A DNA stretch of 49,139 bases from Cyanophora paradoxa (lineage: Eukaryota; Glaucocystophyceae; Cyanophorales; Cyanophoraceae), in NCBI GenBank assembly GCA_004431415.1, contig QPMI01000140.1, forward strand, positions 1 to 49,139, written 5' to 3'. Each line of letters opens with the position of its first letter. The first letter of the stretch is position 1. Below the pieces are notes generated by a model. The model saw only the letters and a program-made list of their open reading frames with translations. It did not search any database and was not told where the DNA came from. This document shows positions 17,782-26,361 of the stretch, piece by piece. The position numbers and the translations under genes are program-made.

Positions 17782-17854
17782 GGATCGCGCCAAGTCGTAA
17801 CTGAATAGTCGGCCAATTTTTACAAGTATGTACAATGGAATGACGCAATACTAT

Positions 17855-18916
17855 TTACAGCATCTCAAAGTCAGAGTCATCGTCATCGGAAACCAACTCA
17901 ATGAGGCCCTCGGGCGCCGACTTAAGGGGAATGCGGGGAAGGGACTGCGCTGCCTGCACCAAGTCCTGCCGCTCGCGCTCGCGCTGCGCCGCCAAGGCCG
18001 CTGCCGCCTCTGCCTCGCGCTGCTGCTGAGCCTCGATGCGCGCCTTGAGCTCGGCCGCCTCCTTCTGCTTGCGCTCGGCGATCCGCGCCTTGTTGATCTG
18101 GTACTGGACAAGGCGCTCGTGGCGCCGCTTGCGCTCCAACTCCTTGCGGAGCTCGTTGCAGAGGACGCGCTTCTCAATGGTCTTGACGTGCTGAGTCAGG
18201 CGCTCGCTGTAGTGTGACGTCACGCGAGAACGGGCAATGCCGGCGCCGAGCTTCAAGTCCTTCTCGTGTGCCTTGGCGGGGTCCTTGACGCGCTCGGAGT
18301 TGTCGGTGAATGACGTAGTCTCCATGAACTTCTTCTTGACGATTGACTTGGTCTTGATAATGCGGCGCTTGCGAGTCGGGTTTTCGTTGTCGCCTTCAGA
18401 GTCAGAAGACGACTCAGAGTCGTATGGAATCGGCACGTCAAAGTCGATGAAGTCGTTGATGTCAGACTCGACGTCAGAGGCCTCGGACTTGGCGTCATCG
18501 GCGGGCTCGGGGCGGGCTCGGCGACGGGCTGAGGGGCAGATGACGACGATGACGGAGGGGGTAATTCGTGAAGACTTGAGGGGGTAGGCCCAGGCGAGCG
18601 TCTCGGCAGCAGACTCGGCGAAAAGCTTGGGGTCGCCCCAGCCGTTGGCGGTCTTGACCCAGCCGGGACGGGGGCACGTCGACGGGGGCTCGGGCTTGGG
18701 TTGCTTGGACTTGGATTTCTTGGCCTTGGACGTGAAGGCGGACTTGGGAGAAGTTGCACTTCGGGGCCAGTGGCGCGTAAGATGCATAATTGTAGATGTA
18801 CCCCAGAGCGTCGGCGCGCTGCTCCATCTCAGGGTAGCCCCTTGAGTGCCACCGGAGTTAGCCCACGTTGCTTGGACAAAGGCGAAGTCCTCGGCAAGCT
18901 CAGCGGGAATCGACAT
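17855..18916 (-). CDS. Charged coiled-coil protein with C-terminal SIM-like motif, unknown
   Basis: It probably starts at MSIPAELAEDFAFVQATWAN (ATG 18,916); a longer frame to 18,949 exists. A frameshift pair near 18,840-18,740 hides EMEQRADALGYIYNYASYAP. A Lys/Pro-rich linker, an acidic Ser-rich region (YDSESSSDSEGDNENP) and a basic segment (RKRRIIKTKSIVKKKF) follow. A long Arg/Glu/Ala coiled coil comes next (RKELERKRRHERLVQYQINK, QQQREAEAAAALAAQRERER). It ends GLIELVSDDDDSDFEML, in which IELVSDDDDSD has the hydrophobic core plus acidic run of a SUMO-interacting motif. It lacks the viral promoter box, so viral or host ownership is open. Confidence 0.55.
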   Translation of the reverse strand: MSIPAELAEDFAFVQATWANSGGTQGATLRWSSAPTLWGTSTIMHLTRHWPRSATSPKSAFTSKAKKSKSKQPKPEPPSTCPRPGWVKTANGWGDPKLFAESAAETLAWAYPLKSSRITPSVIVVICPSARRRARPEPADDAKSEASDVESDINDFIDFDVPIPYDSESSSDSEGDNENPTRKRRIIKTKSIVKKKFMETTSFTDNSERVKDPAKAHEKDLKLGAGIARSRVTSHYSERLTQHVKTIEKRVLCNELRKELERKRRHERLVQYQINKARIAERKQKEAAELKARIEAQQQREAEAAAALAAQRERERQDLVQAAQSLPRIPLKSAPEGLIELVSDDDDSDFEML

Positions 18917-18949
18917 CTGCGCAAAGGGAAAAGAAATCAGCAAAGGCAA

Positions 18950-19255
18950 AACGTGAGGTGACTGTGAGGGCGGACTTGTGAAAATTCGGAGAGGCGGGGT
19001 TTCCTTGGGCTGAGAGAAGGCGGCGAACCCGTTTCAAGAGTGAGCCAAAATGGCGGCGGACCGCGGTTTTGTGGGCGATTTTTTTCGCGGTCTAGTTCGC
19101 AACGGAAAACGTTGCCAACTGGCCTGAAAAAAGCCAAATTTAGCGTTGGACCGAAGGCAGAAAAAGGGAGCCGGCCTGACGGAAATCGCCCGAGTGCGTC
19201 CGCCGAAGGTCGAGTCTCGGATGGGGGGTACACCCTCAGGGGCCCCCCTGGCCCC
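18950..19255. other. Gap without supported gene
   Basis: I see no gene here. It contains a CCAAAATGGCGGCGGACCGC segment and T-rich runs, and separates two minus-strand genes. Confidence 0.5.
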
Positions 19256-19726
19256 TCACCCTGGTAGTGCCCTCTCAAAGGGATTTTCGAAGCCGTACAA
19301 TTCTTGGTAAGTCTCGTAATCCGGGCTGTACCCCCTCACAATCTGCGGGAGCCCCATTGAAAGCCTCCGTCTATCCTCTCTCAATTCCCTGCGGAAAAGT
19401 CTACGGTCTTCTCGAGCTTCGCGTGTCACGCCAGCTGGGCGTGGTCTATGATTGTTAGGGTTGTCGTAGCCTGGTCCCACCAGCCTCACGAAATTTTCGC
19501 GTATGGCCTCGGGGAGGCTCTGGAAACGGCTCGTCGCGTGGAACTCAATCCATTCATTGAATCGACGCGGATATTGACGGATGACTTCAAGCACGCCCTG
19601 TGTGTTGGGCTCTGGTGTTACGTCGGGGATGTCATGTCCCGTGAGGTGCCAACGCCAGAACTCGCGCAACCTCTCGAATGCCATATTCAACTCAAAGGGA
19701 AAATCGTAATAGAGATTGCCTGACAT
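19256..19726 (-). CDS. Viral protein of about 157 residues, unknown
   Basis: An uninterrupted frame from MSGNLYYDFPFELNMAFERL through REFWRWHLTGHDIPDVTPEP, IRQYPRRFNEWIEFHATSRF and an Arg-rich segment (REAREDRRLFRRELREDRRR) to NPFERALPG. The ATG is preceded by the shared promoter box (AAATTTTCGG then ACGGGGAGAAAAATG), so it belongs to the virus regulon and marks the rightmost supported viral gene. No family recognised. Composition suggests a soluble nucleic-acid-binding protein. Confidence 0.6.
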   Translation of the reverse strand: MSGNLYYDFPFELNMAFERLREFWRWHLTGHDIPDVTPEPNTQGVLEVIRQYPRRFNEWIEFHATSRFQSLPEAIRENFVRLVGPGYDNPNNHRPRPAGVTREAREDRRLFRRELREDRRRLSMGLPQIVRGYSPDYETYQELYGFENPFERALPG

Positions 19727-19738
19727 TTTTCTCCCCGT

Positions 19739-19750
19739 CCGAAAATTTCC
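19739..19750 (-). promoter_or_regulatory. Putative viral late promoter box (gene at 19726)
   Basis: The minus strand reads GGAAATTTTCGG, then ACGGGGAGAAAAATG. Confidence 0.5.
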
Positions 19751-19783
19751 CCGCTTTTGGGTCCAGACTCTGATTCCAACTCT

Positions 19784-19844
19784 TCCCAAGTCCCAAGTCC
19801 CAAGTCCCAAGTCCCAAGTCCCAAGTCCCAAGTCCCAAGTCCCA
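19784..19844 (+). repeat. CCAAGTCCC minisatellite array C
   Basis: About seven copies of the 9-base unit after a leader GGTCCAGACTCTGATTCCAA. It begins about 60 bases upstream of the minus-strand gene start at 19,726. Confidence 0.9.
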
Positions 19845-19899
19845 GGTCACATTTTTCTCCCATTTTGACTCGAGATTCTGACCAAGTCCAAATCCGGGC

Positions 19900-20085
19900 C
19901 CGGGATTCGAACCCTCGTTTTCGATCGATTTCACGCGTGAAAACGGCACTTTTCGGCCTTTTCCGATTTTTCCTTTCTCGCGATCGCATTAATGTCCCCG
20001 ATCTCGAAATCGCGATCGAAAAGGGTCGCGATCGGGAGAAAATCGCGATCGCCAGGGTCGTGATCGCCGCGATCGCCAGCCTCGG
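19900..20085. other. CGCGATCG-rich palindromic stretch near virus/host boundary
   Basis: TCGCGATCG or CGCGATCGC recurs at about 19,979, 20,009, 20,027, 20,044 and 20,071, with TTCACGCGTGAA at 19,929. No gene. It lies just beyond the last virus-type feature, so it may be part of a viral terminus or origin, or ordinary host DNA. Confidence 0.35.
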
Positions 20086-20400
20086 AGGGGGTACCCCCAC
20101 AGCTGTTGCGGCGGTTATAAGAACCTCCGCAATCCAAGCGTCACTTCCGAGTCTCGAGCTCTCGGAGTTGACTTTTCGCGTTTGGCCCATTGATGGCCCT
20201 CCTATATAGATACATATGTACGATTTCGACGTCTCGAACTCATCGGTCGCGTTTGTTTACGAAGTCTAGGTTTAATGTCATATATCGCCATTGCAGCGCA
20301 CCGGGTTGTCAAGAGAGCATATCGGATACAGTCCGCGTATCCACAAGAAGTCTCATGTTCCCTTGGAACTTCTACGAATGCTGCGCGACATCGGTTTCGA

Positions 20401-20937
20401 TCAGAAGAAGGATTCCAGAAAGTCCGGAGTCCGGAATAGTACTCGCTCGCCCTCAGTTGATTTAACCGATTGAATATATATATGCCGTGCAACATCTAAA
20501 GTGTCGACGTCCCCGATCGCGAGTGCGGCACGGAACGCACGGGCGCCGCAGCTGGATCCAACGCGGTGGAGGAGGACGAAGGTTGTGCCGGTGGGGCTCA
20601 GAGAGGGCGCAGCGGCGAGCGCGGACAGCACGCGAGAGTGGTGGCCCGAGCCCGCGCTCTCGTAATCCTCCTCCGCATCGCTGGCGTCCAGGTCCGAGGG
20701 CGAGGGCGAAGGGGGGCAGGACACCAGATCGGCCATCGAGCGGGGGCTGCAAGAGCCAGCGCTGCGTGTGCTTGGGTCCGTGGCCGCAACACGGCTGGCC
20801 ATGGCGCTGGCTATATTTGTTGGCTGGCCCGCGCAATCCGCGGTTGCCTGGGGCGCGGGCCCGGGGCGCTGGCGACTGCGGCGAGAACTTAAGCTGCACA
20901 TCATATCCGCCGCGTTCTCCATGCGAAGATCTAGCAA
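20401..20937 (-). CDS. Hypothetical protein, possible host exon
   Basis: A 178-codon frame with a balanced C-terminal half (VLSALAAAPSLSPTGTTFVL, then ARAFRAALAIGDVDTLDVAR) and a Ser/Asp-rich middle (SDLDASDAEEDYESAG). No family and no splice evidence. Competing frames exist on the plus strand, so this may be chance in GC-rich DNA. Confidence 0.25.
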   Translation of the reverse strand: MLDLRMENAADMMCSLSSRRSRQRPGPAPQATADCAGQPTNIASAMASRVAATDPSTRSAGSCSPRSMADLVSCPPSPSPSDLDASDAEEDYESAGSGHHSRVLSALAAAPSLSPTGTTFVLLHRVGSSCGARAFRAALAIGDVDTLDVARHIYIQSVKSTEGERVLFRTPDFLESFF

Positions 20938-21280
20938 GACCAGTACGTATCTGTGCGGGCCGCCAATTGCAAGGAATACTTCAAGGCTTGCGCCCGGCTG
21001 CAGATCTAGACAGCAGCGCTCAGCGGCTAGATATCGATCGCCTTCTCTCCGTAGCCGCCGCGCGCGTGCGAATCCAGTGTCGAATCCAGCTGCAGCTGCA
21101 GGTCGATCGATCTCGCTTGAAGAGTCGCTTCCGCCCGCCGGGCCGGCGGCCGGCGTACGTATATCATAGTATATACGTATACGTACAGCAGCAGTCCGCC
21201 GGGCTGCGGCGACTCGGAGCCTCGGAGCAGCGGCTCAGCGAAGCCGCGATCGATATCCCGCGGCCGGGAGTCCGCACGAG

Positions 21281-21750
21281 TAGGGCACTGGCCAGCCTGC
21301 CCTCCCTCTGGCCAGCGGGCCAGCCCAAGCCGACGAAACCTTGCCAGCGGCCGGGGCTGGCCGCCAGCTTCCAGCGAAAACTTGGCCGGCCAGCTGGCAA
21401 CCAGCCTCCAGCTAGGAGCCGAAGACTCGGCTAGGCCAGCAGGCCAGCCGACCAGCCGCAGAGCCCACGTTCTTAAATGAAAACGGTGTCTTGGAAACGC
21501 TTTTGTAACTGTTTTATTGTGCACAGTTAAGAATATTAGCTGTTGATCTTATCAAGCCACCCCCTCAAGCCCCACTCCTAGCCTGGAGTCGGACCCCCAG
21601 CCAGACTGAGCCAGTGTCGCCGACCGGCTGGTCGCCCGATAAAGCCGAAAAAGGCTGGCCCGGCTGGTCAACAAATCGGGCGGCTGGGCCAGCCTAAAAG
21701 TCCAAAACCAGCCAGCCAGCTGTTCGGCCGGGCCGCTGGCCAGTGCCCTA
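21281..21750. mobile_element. 470-bp hAT-like MITE
   Basis: The terminal inverted repeats are TAGGGCACTGGCCAGC, identical over 16 bases at both ends. Perfect 8-bp target-site duplications CGCACGAG flank it at 21,273-21,280 and 21,751-21,758. Eight-base duplications and TAGGG/CAGGG-type ends are diagnostic of the hAT superfamily. No transposase: non-autonomous. The interior has many GGCCAGC words in both orientations. Confidence 0.85.
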
Positions 21751-22064
21751 CGCACGAGCTGCACATGCGGCTGTTGATGCTCCTCGCCAAGGGGTACAAT
21801 GCTTGGGCGGCGATGGAAGCTTGCCATTGGCAGCTGGACGGAGGGGTCACAAATCGTGATATATGCCAATATATGCACACCGTGAACTATGAATCTGTGA
21901 TAGGAGAGCATGTGCATGCCAATGATGCTGGCGGCCATGTGCATGCCAATGATGCCATTGCAATTGCGCCGAAAAACAAAACTTCGGAACTCCACTGGCC
22001 ACTAGAAATCTAGAACGGTGAAAACCGTGGTACTGTACAGTCTGTACTATAGCGCGAGCCTATA

Positions 22065-22314
22065 CCGTGTAACACAAAAATATGGCTGACAGATTTATGT
22101 CGTTATAAAACTTGACCCTTCTCTTGGTGAAATATGACGGTCCCAAATTATGTCGTTATGAAAGTTTCAGGCTTGTATGGGGCGGTTAATTGTATGGGGC
22201 GACTTACTGTACCCGTTTTATGACGGTCCCAAATTATGTCGTTAGATCCTGTCCGAAACGACATAATTTGGTACCGACATAGTAAAGTGTCCGTCATATT
22301 ATTGTGTTATACGG
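22065..22314. mobile_element. 250-bp mariner-like MITE (TA target site)
   Basis: The ends CCGTGTAACACAAAAATATG and, inverted, CCGTATAACACAATAATATG match at 18 of 20 positions and are flanked by TA on both sides. The interior contains repeated GACGGTCCCAAATTATGTCG in direct and inverted copies and can fold back. Non-coding. Confidence 0.65.
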
Positions 22315-23145
22315 TAGCCAAGTAGTGGCGAATTCACTGAAAAGTGTTCACTGAAAAAGTTAACGGCCCCGGCGGTTCCGTGAAGGCGAACCGTTAACAC
22401 GAACCGTTAACCGTACGTTGACGTGCTTCGCACGTTGTGCCGCTTCGCGCTCGCAGACTGGACTCTGAACAATTCTTTTGCTTCCTCAGGGCCTGCAAAT
22501 CACTGATCGTCTTCGAATTCGCCGCCTCGCCGGCGCCGGCGCCGCGCGCGCGGGCCGGCCGGGCCCGGCCCGGGCCCGCGCCCGCCGGGCCGCGCCGGGC
22601 CGGCGCCGATCGCCGGCGCGATGGCCCGGGCGGGCCGGGCGGCCCGGGCCCCGGCGATGGCCCCCGCGGCCGCCGATGGGTGAATCATTTGAATTGTGTC
22701 AGTGCATATGCATTTGCATGTCGATGTCGCAAATCAATTGGTCCGATCCGTCCCGGTCACCGACGCTACTATGCTACGTACCCCCCGGACCTCGGGTTTA
22801 ATAGTATAAAAAACATTAGTAGTCGATTATGCCTGAAAACTTTAGTACTATTAATATCCAACCTCTTAAATGTTTCAAGTTCCTGTTTTACAGTACGGTA
22901 TACAGATCTAGACACCAGCAGTATACGTACGGTATACCGACTCTATTACCGAGTCGTACGTATACCGTATATATATATATATATACGGTACAAAATTTGG
23001 TCCGTACAATACCGTACTGTAACTCTGTAACCGTAGTAAACTGTAGAACTAGTTCATTTAGTACAGGAAAATAATTAGTAGCAACTTTTAACAGTACGCC
23101 AAAACTGCCACTTTAGCAGCTGGTAAATCTTTAGTAGGTCGGTCA
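22315..23145. other. Intergenic, no supported gene
   Basis: 22,520-22,680 is an extreme CG-rich tract of GGCCCGGGCC-type palindromes. From 22,790 on it is AT-rich with TTTAGTACTATTAATATCC and (AT)n at 22,971-22,984. Parts resemble the AT-rich DNA on the other side of the 3.2-kb hAT element, suggesting an older repeat that the hAT split. Confidence 0.5.
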
Positions 23146-23454
23146 GACTCGGTTAGGGCTCCGGCCCGGGTCGCCGGACCCGCGGGTGGACCCGTGGGTC
23201 GCCTGACCCGCGGGTCACGGGTCCAGGTGGTGACCCGGCGGGTCGGGTCCATACAAAGGGTCGGATCCGTGCGAGGGGGTTCCCGGTGGCACCGTAGAGG
23301 TGGCGGCAGCTGCAGCGAAGCAGCTCAGCGATGGCGGCAGCACCACAGCCGGACCGTCGGACCTTGTTCCCGCGGGACAGAAGCGTTCCGAGATATGGAA
23401 TCACTGCAGCGTCCGCCGGGAGGTATACGTAGTCAAGGCCACGTGCGGCGGCCC

Positions 23455-24255
23455 CCGCCACCGCCCGCCGGCGCGCGCCGCGCCTTCGCCCCGTGCGGCG
23501 AGCCGCGCCGCCGCCGGCCCGGCGGCCGCGTCCCCGCCCCGTGCGGCGAGCTCCTCCGACGCCCGCAGCGTCTCCGCCCTGTGCGGCGACCCCCGCTGCC
23601 GTCCGCCGCGCCTTCGCCCCGGGCTACGAGCCCCGCTGCCGCCCGCCGCTCCGCCCCGGGCGGCGAGCCGCGCCGCCGCTCCGGATCCGCCCCGGGCGCC
23701 GGCGGCGAGCCGCGCCGCCGCCCGCTGCGCCTTCCGCCCCGTGCGGCGAGCCCCGACGCCGCCCGCCGCGCCTCCGGCCCGCCCGGCGAGCCGCGCCGCC
23801 GCCCGCCGCGTCCCCGCCCCGCCCGGCGACCCCCGCCGCCGCCCGCCGCGCCTCCGGCCCGCCCGGCGACCCCCGCCGCCGCCCGCCGTGCCTACGCCCC
23901 GCCCGGCGAGCCGCGCCGCCGCCCGCCGCGCCTCCGCCCCCGCCGGCGAGCCGCGCCGTCGCTCGCCGCGTCTCCGTCCCGCCCGACGAGCCCCGACGCC
24001 GCCCGCCGCGCCTCCGGCCCGCCGGCGAGCCGCGCCGGCCCCGCCGCGCCTCCGCCCCGTGCGGCGAGCCGCGCCGTCGCTCGCCGCGCTTGCGTCCCGC
24101 CCGGCGAGCCCCGACGCCGCCCGCCGCGCCTCCGCGCCGCCCGGCGTGCCGCGCCGCCGCCCGCCGCGCCTCCGCCCCCGCCGGCGAGCCGCGCCGCCGC
24201 CCGCCGCGCTTGCGCCCCGCCCAGAGAGCCCCGCCGCCGCCCGCCTCGGCCTCCT
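23455..24255 (+). repeat. GC-rich minisatellite inside hAT element
   Basis: Diverged units built on CCGCCGCCCGCCGCGCCTCC with GCCCCGCCCGGCGAGCCGCG, about 45-65 bases each. All three plus frames stay open as Arg/Pro/Ala-rich peptides, a property of the repeat rather than of a gene. Confidence 0.8.
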
Positions 24256-24984
24256 CTCCCTCCCCCGTTGACTTAGTCACTCCCCCCCGCCCCTCGGCGA
24301 CAGCAGCTAGCAAGTAAATATGATCATGAGTAAGAGCAAGCGCACTGCGGCAAGCGATATACAGCTGAATGGGGGCGGAGTGACCGTGCCGGGATGTGGA
24401 AGAGAACGTACTCGGGGCGGGCCGCGGGCTGCAGATGATCATGATCATGAAGCTGCAGATGCAAAGTCACTGTTAGTCGGCAGCCGGCCCCCCAAAAGAA
24501 CTAGATAGGTTCTATTTAAGCTTATATTACATTTTATTACGTTAGTATATGCTGCAGGGGCGATGCTGAAGCGCTGGGAATAAAATGGTCCGAAACTCCC
24601 CTCCTTCCAGCCCAAAGTGACTAGACCAACTGTACGGCGTAGTCTAGCCTTCTGGCGACTCTAGAAGCCGTACTTTTCTGCCACTTTATTCAGGCAGCCC
24701 GCGCTCTTAGGATAGCGTTATAGATGCGTTTGAATAGATATTATAAGATATATTATAGCGTTTAAGGGCCCTCCCGCAACGCCCTGATTGCCGATTCACT
24801 CATTCACTCTCTGGAACCAGCCAGGCTCTCTGGCGGGCTGGAATCGACAGCTACACATCTTTGGAAAGTAATTCAAGCGAGCTTTAATAATATGTTCATC
24901 GTTACACATGCACGGCTCAAAACAGACAGAAACAACTCGGCGGCGGCATGGGGGGGGAGGTGCGTGGAGGGGGCATCTGCAGCT

Positions 24985-25690
24985 GGCTACGGCGAGGCGC
25001 ATTCGCCGCCCGCGGCGCGTCGGGCCGCGAGCGCCCGCTGCGAAGGAGATTACATCGGCCTGAAGTGCGCGGAAGCACGCGTGGCGCCCCCGCCCCCGCC
25101 CCGCGGCCGCCGCACCTTGGCTCGGCCGCAGTCCAGCCTGGTATCGGTAACGACGAGGCGCGCTCGCCACACGCGGCGCGTCGGGCCGCGAGCGCCCGCT
25201 GCGAAGGAGATTACATCGGCCTGAAGTGCGCGGCAGCGCGCGCGGCGCCCCCGCCCCCACCACGCGGCCGCCGCACCTTGGCTCGGCCGCAGTCCAGCCT
25301 GGTATCGGTAACGACGAGGCGCGCTCGCCACACGCGGCGCGTCGGGCCGCCAGCGCCCGCTGCGAGGGAGATTACATCAGCTCAAAGCGCGCGGAAGCGC
25401 GCGCGGCGCCCGCGCCCCCGCCCCGCGGCCGCCGCACCTTGGCTCGGCCGCAGTACAGCCTGGTCTCGGTTACGACGAGGCGCGCTCGCCGCCCGCGGCG
25501 CGTCGGGCCGCCAGCGCCCGCTGCGAGGGAGAATACATCAGCTCAAAGCGCGCGGAAGCGCGCGCGGCGCCCGCGCCCCCGCCCCGCGGCCGCCGCACCT
25601 TGGCTCAGCCGTAGTACTAGTCCAGCCTGGCCTCGGTTACATGTACAACGCGGCGCGCTTCGAGGAGGCGCGCTCGCCGCCCGCGGCGCG
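24985..25690 (+). repeat. 161-bp tandem repeat inside hAT element
   Basis: Four full copies plus a partial. The landmark TGCGAAGGAGATTACATC (later TGCGAGGGAGATTACATC) begins near 25,039, 25,200, 25,361 and 25,522, an exact 161-bp spacing. Confidence 0.85.
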
Positions 25691-26361
25691 CCGCGGGAGC
25701 GTAGTGTGGCTACAAAGAGCGTAGAGTCAACAGGGAGGGCGCACGTGGCAAGCTTAAGACTCCCGCGGGGCGCGGCCACCGGCGCCGCACCTTCGCTCGG
25801 CGGCCGGCAATGGAGAGCCGGCCTTCGCTGGACACATGGAAGAGCATCCTGCGGCAATGCTCCAACGTTGCGTGCATGTTCTAGCCGCCCTAGCGGTCCG
25901 ATCATGATCAGCGGCGCGGCCGCTGCGCGACGTCGACCTGCACGGGAACGCGCAGCGGGAGGCCAAGAGCGCACGCCATAAGCTATAGCCCTCACATCGA
26001 TCCAGTGATTCAGGAGGACGAAGGCTGCGTCGCACCTGGCACACAAAACGCCGTCGACCGGAGCTGCGCCAGAGAAAGTACGGGGGCCGACGAGGATGAT
26101 GCACACGATAGCTATGGAGCTAACCGAGCAAACACAAGACTAAGACCGCGCCGCTCAACTGGCTGCCGACCGAGTTCGGGGCGCCGCTGACAGAAATGTC
26201 TCAGTCGGAAGCGAACCCGTGTTTTTTTAGCGGTTTTTCGGTGCAACCGGTACCCCCCCAGCGACCCGGGTCGGACCCGTGGGTCACGGGTCAGGGGGTC
26301 GACCCGACCCGCGGGTCGCGGGTCCAGGTTTTAGGACCCGGGCCGGAGCCCTAGACTCGGT

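Larger units (their letters stand above)
23154..26353. mobile_element. 3.2-kb non-autonomous hAT-like element
   Basis: The terminal inverted repeats TAGGGCTCCGGCCCGGGTC match perfectly over 19 bases. Perfect 8-bp target duplications GACTCGGT lie at 23,146-23,153 and 26,354-26,361. Subterminal DNA at both ends is full of GACCCGCGGGTC/GGGTCACGGGTC words, as often seen in hAT ends where transposase binds. The interior is two GC-rich minisatellites and no DDE transposase or BED finger can be read. The long open frames inside are Arg/Pro repeats. Confidence 0.85.

Noticed and set aside
17212-17808. Open frame with GTWDLG / SQVPSPK repeats (also near 19,690-20,200)
   Set aside because: The peptide repeats are translations of the 9-bp arrays; no codon bias or domain supports a gene.
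17207-19844. CRISPR-like array
   Set aside because: The 9-bp units are contiguous with no spacers; the genome is eukaryotic.
1-19850. Double jelly-roll major capsid protein
   Set aside because: Looked for but not found: no stretch of about 450 codons with that character, even allowing frameshifts. The two proteins at 15.4-16.8 kb are too short to call as MCP.
23194-24317. Long Arg/Pro/Ala open frames in several frames
   Set aside because: All plus frames and one minus frame stay open because the unit is a GC-rich minisatellite. No domain, inside a transposon.
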